Shown: piece by piece, positions 14,251-23,395 of the stretch
Layout of the letters: each line of letters opens with the position of its first letter
Position numbering within the stretch: position 1 is the first letter of the stretch
Assembly (NCBI GenBank): GCA_944371315.1
Contig: CALVXN010000006.1
Location: forward strand, 1-34,648
Direction of reading: 5' to 3'
Length of the DNA stretch: 34,648 nucleotides
Source of the DNA: an uncultured Bacilli bacterium
Lineage (GTDB): Bacteria > Bacillota_I > Bacilli_A > RF39 > UBA660
Translations under genes and position numbers: made by a program
The notes under the pieces: model-generated
Database searches by the model: none
Told to the model about the DNA's origin: nothing
What the model saw: the letters and a program-made list of their open reading frames with translations, nothing else

Positions 14251-15493
14251 TTATAATTTTGTAAAATTTTAAACTCAACTTATAAATATAATAATAAAAA
14301 GGATTAATAATAAAATCAAATTCACCAATTAACTCGACAATTTCAGGATTAAAACCCTTTTTTATCTCATATATATGGTAATAAGGGTTATTTTTATCAA
14401 CATTACCAGATATTCCATAAAAATTAACATATTCTTTTTTTAATTTCAATGAATCAATTATATGTGCATTATAAAAAGCATACTTAGGATTAAAATCTTT
14501 ATATAATGGATCTATTCCACTCATAAAAGTAATTCCTTCATTACCAATAAACACCGACATTAAAGTTCCAATATTAATAATTTTTTGCTCTTCTTTCAAC
14601 TTCTTAGCATAATTTAATTCATTATTTAACTTATTTAATTTATTATTTAATTCATCTTCTCTTTTTTTAACTTTATTTCCAACATTAATTTTTTTAATTT
14701 GTTCATAAAAATTAAATAACTCTAAATTAACAGAATCAATTTCTTTTTTTATTAAGTTAAAATAAATATCAGTATCAATATAGACAATATATAGTTTAAT
14801 ATACTCATTCATTAAATCATACATTTTCTTATAATAATAACTAGGTCTTATAATAAAATTATTCTTAGAACCAGACTTTTTCAATAAATTAGTAAATAAT
14901 TCAATTTCATCACTATTTATATTTTTAATACAAACTCCATTATTTAAAGTTTTGTTAATATTTTTACGAGTATTTTTGGTAAATGAATTTAAAGTTTTAT
15001 CATAATCTTCGCTTAATTTAAACCTACATAAAAATCTTGGTTGCAATGTTTCAAAGTTTTCTGTCCAACCTATGTGTTTATATTTTAAATTTATAAAATT
15101 ATTATATATTTTATCTCCTACAGTCTTAACTAAATTTCCTTCTTTATCTCTAATGTTATAAATTACATTAGGATCTATTTTAAATAAAAATCCATTATGT
15201 TTTTTTACAAATTCTATAATATTATTATGAAATTCCTTTAATAAATTATAATTACTTACGTCAAACAAATAGCCTCTAGGAGAATAAAATAAACTTTTTT
15301 TAAAAGGCATTTGTTTTTCTAATAACATAGTAACACCAACTAAATTATTTTTATCATATAATCCTAATAAATAATAATTCCAATTAGTAATTTTTTTTAA
15401 TTCTCCCCACTCTGGTAATTGATAAATAGATATATAAGGACTTTTCATTGCAAATCTTTTATATTCTTCTTTACTAATAATTTTTAACTTCAT
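14234..15493 (-). CDS. FemA/FemX-like peptidoglycan bridge aminoacyltransferase
   Basis: A 419-residue member of the FemABX family, which adds amino acids from aminoacyl-tRNA to the lysine of lipid II. Seen: an N-terminal GNAT-like domain (QLPEWGELKK, FYSPRGYLFD), the central QPRFLCRFKL and KNTRKNINKTL, a two-helix coiled-coil arm (about 245-303, Lys/Glu/Asn-rich) and a second GNAT-like domain with VNFYGISGN and GFNPEIVELIGEFDF. The coiled-coil arm is present in FemA and MurM and contacts tRNA. Amino acid specificity cannot be read. It starts 4 bases inside the preceding paralogue (ATGA-type overlap), so the pair is co-translated. Confidence 0.88.
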   Translation of the reverse strand: MKLKIISKEEYKRFAMKSPYISIYQLPEWGELKKITNWNYYLLGLYDKNNLVGVTMLLEKQMPFKKSLFYSPRGYLFDVSNYNLLKEFHNNIIEFVKKHNGFLFKIDPNVIYNIRDKEGNLVKTVGDKIYNNFINLKYKHIGWTENFETLQPRFLCRFKLSEDYDKTLNSFTKNTRKNINKTLNNGVCIKNINSDEIELFTNLLKKSGSKNNFIIRPSYYYKKMYDLMNEYIKLYIVYIDTDIYFNLIKKEIDSVNLELFNFYEQIKKINVGNKVKKREDELNNKLNKLNNELNYAKKLKEEQKIINIGTLMSVFIGNEGITFMSGIDPLYKDFNPKYAFYNAHIIDSLKLKKEYVNFYGISGNVDKNNPYYHIYEIKKGFNPEIVELIGEFDFIINPFYYYIYKLSLKFYKIIKKIRN

Positions 15494-16716
15494 AATAACC
15501 TTCTTAACTTTCTATAGATTTTTAACATTATAGGAAGTAAATTATATAAAAATTTATTATTTATTAAATCAAATTCTCCAATAAATTCAATGTATTTATC
15601 CCCAAATTTCCTTTTAAAATCATGTAACTTTGCTAAATTTTTATAAGACGTATTAGGGTCACCAGGAGTTCCAAACAAATCGAAAAAATCATACTTTTGA
15701 TTATAAGCATCTTTTATTGCTTCATAATAACATCTCATAACTGCACATGTTTTATTCGATAATTCATTACCAGCTTGAAAAAAACTCCAAACTCTGTTAT
15801 TAGTTGAAATGCACACAATTGTACATATTATTTTTTTTTCATCATCGAATTTACTAAAAAAATTAAATTCATTTTCAAGTCTTTTTATTTTATCATTATA
15901 ATCACTAATTTTCTTTTTACTAACGTTAGTAATATTTTCTTTATACTCTTTTAATGTATTAAAAATTTTACTTTTTTGCTTTCCTAAATCAATGGAAACA
16001 TTAAAAAACTTTATATAATTTTTAAACACATTAATTAACGTTTGATAATAAAATTCATTATGAGGATCAAAATTATCCTTTTCACTGGTCCCCAATATTA
16101 ATTCATAAAACTCTGAAATATTAATCTCATTATTAATTTCTAAATCATATTGAAAACTCCTTTTTACAGATTGCAAAAATGATTTTGACATTTTTGACTC
16201 TATGTCTTCCCATTTTCTATTTAAATCAATCCTAAAAGTATATCGAGGTTGATTACCTTCATATAGTTTATAAAAGCCAGTATGCTTATAACCTAAATCT
16301 AACATATAATTATATAATTCATAATTATTATTGCCATTTTCAATGGGATTAGCATTTTCATCAATATCATGATATGGAATATCTGGATCAAATTTTATAT
16401 ATATAATTTTATTTTTCTTCATATAGTTTTTAATAGAATCTGTAAAAAAACTAATTAGTTCTTTATCAGTATAATCTAATATAAATCCTCTTGGAGAATA
16501 CCCATAACTAAAGCCAAATGGAGTTTTTTTTAACAAAATTAAGGCAGTTGCAATTAATTTATCATCATCATTTACTACACCTAAATATATTGGAATTTGC
16601 TTTTTAATTTTTTTACAAAAACATCCCCATTCATAAGTTTGTAAAAAATGACTTTTTTTATGATTAACTGTAAAATTTTGATATTCTTCTTTTTCAACAT
16701 TTTCTAAAAATCTCAT
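15490..16716 (-). CDS. FemA/FemX-like peptidoglycan bridge aminoacyltransferase
   Basis: A 408-residue paralogue of the next gene, same FemABX architecture: QTYEWGCFCKK and YSPRGFILDYT in the first GNAT-like domain, QPRYTFRIDLNRKWEDIESKM, a coiled-coil arm (about 245-295) and the C-terminal DFFDLFGTPGDPN plus FKRKFGDKYIEFIGEFD, close to the FemA/B consensus. First gene after the promoter at 16735-16763. I choose the ATG at 16716, behind AAGGTGGT, over the GTG at 16725. Two tandem paralogues would fit sequential addition of two residues to an interpeptide bridge. Confidence 0.88.
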   Translation of the reverse strand: MRFLENVEKEEYQNFTVNHKKSHFLQTYEWGCFCKKIKKQIPIYLGVVNDDDKLIATALILLKKTPFGFSYGYSPRGFILDYTDKELISFFTDSIKNYMKKNKIIYIKFDPDIPYHDIDENANPIENGNNNYELYNYMLDLGYKHTGFYKLYEGNQPRYTFRIDLNRKWEDIESKMSKSFLQSVKRSFQYDLEINNEINISEFYELILGTSEKDNFDPHNEFYYQTLINVFKNYIKFFNVSIDLGKQKSKIFNTLKEYKENITNVSKKKISDYNDKIKRLENEFNFFSKFDDEKKIICTIVCISTNNRVWSFFQAGNELSNKTCAVMRCYYEAIKDAYNQKYDFFDLFGTPGDPNTSYKNLAKLHDFKRKFGDKYIEFIGEFDLINNKFLYNLLPIMLKIYRKLRRLL

Positions 16717-16734
16717 AGATACCACCTTAGTAAG

Positions 16735-16763
16735 ATAATAACATAATTAACTTTTTTTAACAA
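16735..16763 (-). promoter_or_regulatory. Promoter for the FemA/X-like gene pair
   Basis: Minus strand TTGTTA (16763-16758), 17 bases, TATTAT (16740-16735), then the SD AAGGTGG. The divergent LemA gene has TATAAT at 16806-16811. Confidence 0.6.
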
Positions 16764-16783
16764 GTTATGACAATGCAAACCAT

Positions 16784-16811
16784 TTTCAATTAATAAAATT
16801 TTTGATATAAT
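16784..16811 (+). promoter_or_regulatory. Promoter for lemA-like gene
   Basis: TATAAT at 16806-16811 with a weak upstream TTTTCA about 17 bases before it. GGTGA at 16818-16822 serves as ribosome binding site. Confidence 0.5.
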
Positions 16812-16828
16812 AAAAATGGTGAAAATAA

Positions 16829-17368
16829 ATGAACACTACAAACATAATATTATTAACTATAATTATTATAGGTATAATTGGCATACTTTATGTAATAACA
16901 TATAACAATATAATAAATTATAAAATAAAGATTGAAAAAGCAGAAGGAATAATTGATGAAAACTTAAGAAAAAAATATGATATAATTGCTAAACTAAATA
17001 TAGCAATTAAAAAAGTTGTCACAAAAAAAGATTATCTTAAAGACTATATAGAACTTAAAGATAAAAGAATAAGCAATTATGAATTAGATCGTAAATTAAC
17101 AGAAGCAATGAATATAATATTAGAAGTTAAAAGCGACCATGAAGAATTAGAAAATAAAGATTTTAATAATGACTTAAAAGAAATAGAACAAATAAATGAA
17201 ATACTAACATCATGCAAAAACTATTATAATAAAAACACCTCTGAATTAAATAAAATAATACGTAAATTTCCCTCTAATATTGTAGCCAAAATTCATAGAT
17301 ATAAAATAAAGCCATTTTTTGATGGCAAAAATATGCAAGATGCAGTTATTGATGACTTTAAACTATAA
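16829..17368 (+). CDS. LemA family protein
   Basis: A 179-residue LemA-family protein: one N-terminal membrane helix (about 5-25), then a long helical domain facing the outside or cytoplasm. Recognisable marks are the 'YN...' start of the first helix, the Asp-Leu/Asp-Ile 'DIIAKLNIAIKKV' corresponding to the family's 'DLIPNLVETVK', and the C-terminal KNYYNKNTSELNKIIRKFPSNIVAKIHRYKIKPFF, which is the strongest match. Function of the family is unknown. The gene is alone on the plus strand and converges on ung, with the stop regions overlapping by 6 bases. Confidence 0.82.
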   Translation: MNTTNIILLTIIIIGIIGILYVITYNNIINYKIKIEKAEGIIDENLRKKYDIIAKLNIAIKKVVTKKDYLKDYIELKDKRISNYELDRKLTEAMNIILEVKSDHEELENKDFNNDLKEIEQINEILTSCKNYYNKNTSELNKIIRKFPSNIVAKIHRYKIKPFFDGKNMQDAVIDDFKL

Positions 17369-18022
17369 TGCCCAATCTATAGGCTTTAAATTATTTTTTA
17401 CTAAAAATTCATTAGTCTTAGAAAAAGGCTTACTTCCAAAAAAACCAGTATAAGCAGAAAATGGTGAAGGATGTGGACTCATAATAATATAATGTTTAGA
17501 ATTAGTTATTAACTTAGCCTTTTCTTTAGCAAAATTACCCCAAAGAATGAACACAACAGGTTCATTTTTTTTATTTAAAACTTTTATTATATAATCTGTA
17601 AAAGGTTCCCATCCTAAATTTCTATGACTTGCAGCCTTATCTTTTTCAACAGTTAAAACAGCATTTAATAATAAAACACCTTGTTTTGCCCACTTTGTTA
17701 AATCGCCATCACTATGTGGCTTAATTCTTAAATCATTTTCTAACTCTTTATATATATTTTGCAATGATGGAGGTAATTTTACACCTTTTTGAACAGAAAA
17801 AGACAAACCATGAGCTTGATGTTCACCATGATATGGATCTTGTCCTACTATAACAACTTTAGTATCTTTAAAACTAGTTAGCTTTAAAGCATTAAATAAA
17901 TATTCCTTCGGAGGATATATAATTTTTTTATCATATTCATCTGTAATTATTTTATAAAACTTTTTAAAACCTTCACTATTCCAAATTATTTTTAAAACAT
18001 CATCCCAATCATTTCCTATCAT
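17363..18022 (-). CDS. ung: Uracil-DNA glycosylase, family 1
   Basis: UNG (219 aa) removes uracil from DNA as the first step of base excision repair. The water-activating motif VVIVGQDPYHG (Asp62) and the DNA-intercalation motif HPSPFSAYTGFFG (His184) are complete, as is GVLLLNAVLTV. Last gene of the long minus-strand operon starting at rplI; it begins 3 bases after the MYG1 gene. Confidence 0.97.
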   Translation of the reverse strand: MIGNDWDDVLKIIWNSEGFKKFYKIITDEYDKKIIYPPKEYLFNALKLTSFKDTKVVIVGQDPYHGEHQAHGLSFSVQKGVKLPPSLQNIYKELENDLRIKPHSDGDLTKWAKQGVLLLNAVLTVEKDKAASHRNLGWEPFTDYIIKVLNKKNEPVVFILWGNFAKEKAKLITNSKHYIIMSPHPSPFSAYTGFFGSKPFSKTNEFLVKNNLKPIDWAL

Positions 18023-18025
18023 TTT

Positions 18026-18832
18026 TTATTCCTCCTTCAAAGACAACTCACATGCATTAATTATATCATTTAAATCATTAGAGCCAATTAAAAATCTTGT
18101 CTGATGACAAAAAGTCAAATTAGTTGGTAACTCTTTTAACCATTTTTTAGGAAATGGTTTTTTTAATTTTGTAGTATCAGAATTAATTGTAACAGCTTGA
18201 GCTAAATATCCTCCCCTTTTAGAAGGATAAATAACATATGTTACCTCCGTATTGGGTAAGGAATCCTTAAAATGTAAATATCTATTTAAAACTAAAATCT
18301 TTTTATTTTTAGATTTTTTATACATATCAATAACCATTTTTTCATCATTTAAATTTCTAATTTCATTATTAATCATATTAGATAATAAAATAGATGCAAA
18401 ATCAACAGCTTTTATAAATTCCAAATCACCATTGCCCACTCCCGTAAAATCATTAAAAGAGGAAATAGCATAACTTAAAGTATCTGCATTACCAGTATTA
18501 TCACTATAATCAATATTTTGCACTAAATGCTTATCTATTTTTTCGTAAACATAATCACCATAAATTAAAGGGGCAAATTTTTTCCACAATTTACCAAAAG
18601 AAGCATATGGAACGCCATTATCTCTAACCTCATTATTTACCATATGATGATCAAATTCACCTAAGCCAATATCAAATTTTAATCCATCATATTTACTACT
18701 GTCACTTGTTCTTATTATTTTAATATTAGGATTTATCAACTTTAAAAAAGCCGCAGAAAAAACATCATCTGCGTGAAATAATCCATTGTGAGTAATACCC
18801 AAATTACATTTTTTAAGTTCCTGTAAATTCAT
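18026..18832 (-). CDS. MYG1 family protein (predicted DHH-type exonuclease)
   Basis: A 268-residue protein of the MYG1/GAMP12 family, known in eukaryotes as a 3'-5' RNA exonuclease shared between nucleus and mitochondria. Metal-binding-type motifs are THNGLFHADDVFSAAFLK (His15, His20, Asp22, Asp23), DIGLGEFDHHM and the family-specific GVPYASFGKLWKKF. It is somewhat shorter than eukaryotic MYG1 but of usual length for bacterial members. It sits between rlmH and ung in a DNA replication/RNA modification operon. The bacterial role is not established. Confidence 0.9.
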   Translation of the reverse strand: MNLQELKKCNLGITHNGLFHADDVFSAAFLKLINPNIKIIRTSDSSKYDGLKFDIGLGEFDHHMVNNEVRDNGVPYASFGKLWKKFAPLIYGDYVYEKIDKHLVQNIDYSDNTGNADTLSYAISSFNDFTGVGNGDLEFIKAVDFASILLSNMINNEIRNLNDEKMVIDMYKKSKNKKILVLNRYLHFKDSLPNTEVTYVIYPSKRGGYLAQAVTINSDTTKLKKPFPKKWLKELPTNLTFCHQTRFLIGSNDLNDIINACELSLKEE

Positions 18833-18840
18833 ATAAACAC

Positions 18841-19278
18841 CTACTTATGATACGATTCATTATTTATAATTTTAAAACATCTATAAATTTGTTCTAATAG
18901 TATGCCCCTAAATAATCCATGAGGGAAAGTCAAATCAGAAAAGCTTAAAACATAATCACATTGATTAATAATATCATCATTTAACCCTAACGAAGGCCCA
19001 ATAATAAATGTTATATTACTATTATATATTAATGTCTTTTCTATTAAAGAAGCAAATTCAAAACTAGCTAGTTTTTTCCCTTTTAAATCTAACGCAATGT
19101 TAAAATCCTTTTTGTCTATAACATTTAAAATGCTTTCAATTTCTTCTTTGTGAATAGGATTATCTTTTAATTCAACAATTTCAATTTTTGTATATTTTTT
19201 TAATCTTGTTAAATAATCATTTATTAAATCATTTAAATACTTTTCTTTTATTTTACCTATACATAATATTTTTATCAA
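18841..19278 (-). CDS. rlmH: 23S rRNA pseudouridine-1915 N3-methyltransferase RlmH
   Basis: RlmH (145 aa) is a small SPOUT methyltransferase acting on pseudouridine 1915 in helix 69 of the assembled ribosome. The C-terminal knot region FPHGLFRGILLEQIYRCFKIINNESYHK is near-consensus. The SAM loop reads FIIGPSLGL (91-99), where homologues usually have IGGSLGL; Pro95 replaces Gly. It is somewhat shorter than the usual 155-160 residues. It overlaps walJ by 4 bases; walJ-rlmH neighbourhood is conserved in Bacillus. Confidence 0.95.
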   Translation of the reverse strand: MIKILCIGKIKEKYLNDLINDYLTRLKKYTKIEIVELKDNPIHKEEIESILNVIDKKDFNIALDLKGKKLASFEFASLIEKTLIYNSNITFIIGPSLGLNDDIINQCDYVLSFSDLTFPHGLFRGILLEQIYRCFKIINNESYHK

Positions 19279-20039
19279 AATTCTACCACTTCCGTTTTTT
19301 CATTTTGCCTAGCACAAATAATATTATGAAAATCAATATTATACTCTAAAAAAGTATTACTTATAGTATCTAATGCAATCTCCTCTAAATTATTAGTTTC
19401 ACTTAAATGAATCAGTATTATTTTTTTTGTTTTATCGCCTATTAATTTAGATAAATAAAACGAAGCAGCGTTATTTGATAAATGACCATTATCACTTAAA
19501 ACTCGTGTCTTTAACCACTTTGGATAAGGGCCATGCTGTAATAGTTCAATATCATGATTACTTTCAAATAAATAAACATCAAGATTTTTCAAATACTTAA
19601 AATTTTTAGTATTAACATATCCTGTATCCGTTACATAACCTATTTTAGAATTATTACTTTCAATTACAAAATTTCTAGCATCAACTGCATCATGACTAGA
19701 TTTAAAAGATATAATTTTAATATCATCAATAAAAATTTCATCTTCACATATTAAAATATGTGAATAATCATTTATATCTTCAATTTCAAACAATTGTTTT
19801 TGAGAAATAATAATTGTTGCATTAGTATTTATAATTAACTTTTTTAAAGCAGAAATATGATCAGTGTGATTATGACTAATAATTATATAATCTATATCAC
19901 ATACATTAACTCCAATATCAGCCAAAGTATCTTTTATATATTTATAATTTCTTCCAGCATCTAACAAAAATTTTTTGTTATTAACTTCTAAATAGGTAAC
20001 ATTTCCTTTAGAACCACTAGATAAAACACAAACTTTCAT
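19275..20039 (-). CDS. walJ: WalJ/YycJ MBL-fold hydrolase
   Basis: A 254-residue metallo-beta-lactamase-fold protein of the WalJ (YycJ) group. The metal motif SHNHTDH lies at 55-61, with further ligands in SSHDAVD, VTDTGY and GHLSN. WalJ is linked to coordination of cell division with replication in streptococci; YycJ of Bacillus is a nuclease-like MBL protein in the walRK operon. Here walRK, walH and walI are not present upstream; instead an M23/LysM protein and dnaB precede it. The start codon overlaps the stop of the M23 gene. Confidence 0.9.
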   Translation of the reverse strand: MKVCVLSSGSKGNVTYLEVNNKKFLLDAGRNYKYIKDTLADIGVNVCDIDYIIISHNHTDHISALKKLIINTNATIIISQKQLFEIEDINDYSHILICEDEIFIDDIKIISFKSSHDAVDARNFVIESNNSKIGYVTDTGYVNTKNFKYLKNLDVYLFESNHDIELLQHGPYPKWLKTRVLSDNGHLSNNAASFYLSKLIGDKTKKIILIHLSETNNLEEIALDTISNTFLEYNIDFHNIICARQNEKTEVVEF

Positions 20040-21526
20040 CAGTATATACTCAATGGGTTTACAAAACGATAACTACCATGATATGGCCAACCATAAGATA
20101 CAGACAAATGTAAATGAACTCCAGTTGCAAAACCTGTATCCCCCATTGTTCCAATAACATCTCCTTTATTAACTTTTTGGCCAACTTTAGCAAGTAATGA
20201 ATCCATATGAGCATATAAACTATAAACATTATTATCATGTTGTATAACGGCATATGTTCCATCACTTCGTGAATGAGTTCCTTCTACGGCAGCTTCAACA
20301 ACAGTTCCATCTCCAATTGAATAAATAGGAGATCCTCTACCTGGACCAGATATGTCTATTCCATCATGCATTTTCCCCCATCTATACGCATAATTACTAG
20401 TGATTTTATAAGGATATGCTGTAGGCCATCCCCAGTTCCCATATATGTATACACCAGAATATGAAGGGCCAACAACTGTAATTTGTTCAACAGCATCTCT
20501 AATAGTTTCTGTATAAGAAAAATCAACTTGAGAACTTTCTTCCCCATTTATAACCTCATAATTTTCATGAGTTAATACAATCCCAGATACTCCAGGTTGA
20601 ATAATTTCTTTATATCCGTATCCTTTAGTTTTATCAACTATTGTTTTATTAGGTAAATTAATTGTAGATTCTTCAATTTGGGAAACATTATATATAAAAG
20701 TAACTATCGGATCAATTAATGTAACATTTACTTCATCACCAATTTGTAACATACTATTTTCACTACGATATTCAGGATTAGCTATTAAAAATTCTTGTGG
20801 ATTTAATTTATATTCTTCACTAATACTACTAATGCTATCTCCTAATTGAACAGTATAGGTGTCCATTTTAGCATCAGGCCCAAACAATAAATCCTGTGAC
20901 AATGAGTCAACATCAGTATAAATTTTATCACTTACACTTACATAACTTTCTTTAATAGTTATAGTCTCTAAAAAATACATATCAGTTACAACTTGCCCAA
21001 TATCAGTTAAGTTAGCAACATCATCATTTATAAAATCATTATAATCATCAATTGAAACAAAAGCTAATATATACTTTTTTATTGCTTCATCAAAAATTGA
21101 TTTATCTAAAACATTTATTGTAAAATCATCAGGAATTTCTTCATATTCATGATATTCATTATCGCTATACTTAATTGTTATAGTATAACCTTTAATAGTA
21201 AAATCATCCCTTTGTTCAATTAAACTGTATATTTCCTTAGCAGAAGAATAATCTTTACTATATGTGTTTACTTTTACAATATCAAAAACACTAGGAGGAT
21301 AAACATAATCCACGCCATATTCATTTTTTATTTCTTGTTGTTCGGAATTTATTAAGTCATATAATTCCTGTTCATCTTTTATTATACCAATAACCTCTCC
21401 ATTTAAATAAATTTGGTAAGCTAATGATGCAGTAATATTATTTGTATTATTTAATTGATTAATAAAATATAATATACCAACAATACATGACAAAATTATA
21501 GTTACAATTATATCTTTTTGTTTCAT
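20039..21526 (-). CDS. LysM-G5-M23 cell-wall metallopeptidase
   Basis: A 495-residue anchored or secreted wall hydrolase. Order: N-terminal membrane segment (about 7-24), a long region of unknown fold (30-220), a LysM domain (about 223-266, TYTVQLGDSISSISEEY), a G5-like domain (about 270-352, ending EQITVVG) and a C-terminal M23 peptidase. Zinc ligands: His387 and Asp391 (MHDGID), and His473 in HLH (471-473); His440 (LYAHM) is the likely catalytic residue. All are present, so it should be active, probably as a peptidoglycan endopeptidase. It overlaps dnaB by 4 bases (ATGA). Confidence 0.9.
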   Translation of the reverse strand: MKQKDIIVTIILSCIVGILYFINQLNNTNNITASLAYQIYLNGEVIGIIKDEQELYDLINSEQQEIKNEYGVDYVYPPSVFDIVKVNTYSKDYSSAKEIYSLIEQRDDFTIKGYTITIKYSDNEYHEYEEIPDDFTINVLDKSIFDEAIKKYILAFVSIDDYNDFINDDVANLTDIGQVVTDMYFLETITIKESYVSVSDKIYTDVDSLSQDLLFGPDAKMDTYTVQLGDSISSISEEYKLNPQEFLIANPEYRSENSMLQIGDEVNVTLIDPIVTFIYNVSQIEESTINLPNKTIVDKTKGYGYKEIIQPGVSGIVLTHENYEVINGEESSQVDFSYTETIRDAVEQITVVGPSYSGVYIYGNWGWPTAYPYKITSNYAYRWGKMHDGIDISGPGRGSPIYSIGDGTVVEAAVEGTHSRSDGTYAVIQHDNNVYSLYAHMDSLLAKVGQKVNKGDVIGTMGDTGFATGVHLHLSVSYGWPYHGSYRFVNPLSIY

Positions 21527-22863
21527 TCTTCTACTCCATTAACTTTAAGCTGACTTTTAAAACTCAGCATATTTAATTCAAATAATAAATTAACAGTTCC
21601 TAAACCACCTTTACGATGTTTAGCAATAATTAACTCTGCAGGAACTATTTTTTGATTAAAATCCTTTGCTTTTTCATAATAATCTTTACGATTTATAAAT
21701 AAAACCATATCAGCATCTTGTTCCAAAGAACCAGATTCTCTCAAATCTGCTAACATTGGCTGGTTACTTTCTCTTTTTTCAGCACTTCTTGATAATTGTG
21801 ATAAAGCAATAACAGGAACGTTCAATTCTAAAGCCATAGTTTTCAACGCACGAGATATTTCAGATACTTCAACTTGTCTAGATTCAATTCGCTTATTACC
21901 GCTACTAACCAATTGTAAATAATCTATTACAACTAAACCTAAACCTGATTCACTATTAGCAAGTCTTCTACATTTTGCTCTAATTTCTTGACATGTTACA
22001 CCTGCATTGTCTTCGATATAAATATTCGTATCTGATAGTTGACTCATTGCTTCATTATATCTTTTCCAATCTTTTTCCTGCATATTTCCAGTTTGTAACT
22101 TATAAGAATCAATTTGCCCAATTGATGCAATCATACGATTTATTAACATATCTGCGGACATTTCTAAATTAAATATTGCTACAGCTTTTTTTGTTCTAGT
22201 TGCAGCATAAGAAGCCATATTTAATGCTAATGCTGTTTTTCCCATTCCTGGACGAGCAGCAAGTATTATCATTTCCCCACCTTGTAAACCAGTAGTTATT
22301 TTATCAAAATCAGGAAAACCCGTTTCTAAACCAGTTATAGTTCTTTTATTTTTAGCAAGTTCTTCTAATTTAGCCTGAGCTCTTCTTAAAATTTCTTGAA
22401 TTGGCACAAAATCTCCAACAGACCTTGCTTTTACAACATTTAATATATTTTTTTCAGCATTATCTAGTAAACTAGTAATATCTTCCTCTTCATAACTATT
22501 TGTAATTATATCAGTGGCAGTATCAATTAAATTTCTTCTTACAGCATAGTCTTTTACAATCTTAATATAAAAATCTAAATTTGCACTAGTAACCACTGAA
22601 TCAATTACTTCAGTAATATAATCCAACCCAACAGTATTTAACTTCTTTTCTTTGTCTAACTCATTCTTAATAGTAGTTATATCAATAGGAATCTTAGAAT
22701 CATGTAAGTTTTTTATGGCATTAAAGATAAACTTATTTCTTTCATCAAAAAACATATCAGGTGTAATTTCTTCAACAATTTTATTTACATCATAGCCATT
22801 TAAAAAAGCTACACCTAATACACTCATTTCCGCTTCAAGATTTTGAGGCATCCTTCTTGCCAT
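21523..22863 (-). CDS. dnaB: Replicative DNA helicase DnaB/DnaC
   Basis: The hexameric replicative helicase (446 aa; called DnaC in B. subtilis). N-terminal DnaB domain (about 1-110, MPQNLEAEMSVLG), linker helix, then the RecA-like domain with Walker A ARPGMGKT (203-210), Walker B LVVIDYLQL and the C-terminal DADMVLFINR plus AKHRKGGLG. No intein. Ribosome binding site AGGAGG at 7 bases. The rplI-dnaB order is typical of origin-proximal Firmicutes DNA. Confidence 0.98.
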   Translation of the reverse strand: MARRMPQNLEAEMSVLGVAFLNGYDVNKIVEEITPDMFFDERNKFIFNAIKNLHDSKIPIDITTIKNELDKEKKLNTVGLDYITEVIDSVVTSANLDFYIKIVKDYAVRRNLIDTATDIITNSYEEEDITSLLDNAEKNILNVVKARSVGDFVPIQEILRRAQAKLEELAKNKRTITGLETGFPDFDKITTGLQGGEMIILAARPGMGKTALALNMASYAATRTKKAVAIFNLEMSADMLINRMIASIGQIDSYKLQTGNMQEKDWKRYNEAMSQLSDTNIYIEDNAGVTCQEIRAKCRRLANSESGLGLVVIDYLQLVSSGNKRIESRQVEVSEISRALKTMALELNVPVIALSQLSRSAEKRESNQPMLADLRESGSLEQDADMVLFINRKDYYEKAKDFNQKIVPAELIIAKHRKGGLGTVNLLFELNMLSFKSQLKVNGVEE

Positions 22864-22871
22864 AATTCCTC

Positions 22872-23312
22872 CTATTTTAATAAATTAATTTTTATATTAA
22901 ATTTTACTTTTTTATGTAACTCTACAGCAACATTAGTAATTCCTAATGAACTAATAGCATCAGTTACTTTAATATTTTTTTTATCTATTTTATAACCCAT
23001 TTCTTTTAATTTATCACTTATTTGCTTACTAGAAACTGTTCCAAAAACTTTATCGTCTTTTCCAGTCTTAACTTTAAATTCAATTATTTTATCATTTAAC
23101 TTATTTTTAATTTGATTATATTCATCAACTAATTTTTGTTCTTCTTTTTCTCTAAAATCAATTTCCTTATCTAAAATTTCTTTGCTCTTTTTTGTATATA
23201 AAACAGCTAGCCCATTCTTTATCAAAAAATTATTAGCATAGCCATCACTTACGTCTAGAATACTATCCTTTTTTCCTTTTCCTTTAACATCTTTAAGTAA
23301 AATAACTTTCAT
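22872..23312 (-). CDS. rplI: 50S ribosomal protein L9
   Basis: Ribosomal protein L9 (146 aa), two globular domains joined by a long helix, at the base of the L1 stalk. [31 protein letters not shown] is the N-domain signature and the C-domain holds [15 protein letters not shown]. The frame is open to 23333, but the ATG at 23312 has AAGGAGG at 8 bases and gives the normal start. It has its own promoter (23338-23366) and heads the rplI-dnaB-M23-walJ-rlmH-MYG1-ung operon. Confidence 0.98.
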   Translation of the reverse strand: MKVILLKDVKGKGKKDSILDVSDGYANNFLIKNGLAVLYTKKSKEILDKEIDFREKEEQKLVDEYNQIKNKLNDKIIEFKVKTGKDDKVFGTVSSKQISDKLKEMGYKIDKKNIKVTDAISSLGITNVAVELHKKVKFNIKINLLK

Positions 23313-23337
23313 TATAAAAGCCTCCTTAAGCAAAAAT

Positions 23338-23366
23338 ATTATAACATTTTTCCTTTAATTAGTAAA
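23338..23366 (-). promoter_or_regulatory. Promoter for rplI-dnaB operon
   Basis: Minus strand TTTACT (23366-23361), 17 bases, TATAAT (23343-23338). It lies just after the terminator of the rpsF-ssb-rpsR unit, which therefore is a separate transcript. Confidence 0.7.
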
Positions 23367-23395
23367 ATAAAAAAATATAGAAGTCAATCTATATT
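23367..23395 (-). terminator. Terminator of rpsF-ssb-rpsR
   Basis: Minus strand AATATAGA (23395-23388) pairs with TCTATATT (23381-23374), then a T-rich tail. It overlaps the rpsR stop codon. Confidence 0.75.
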
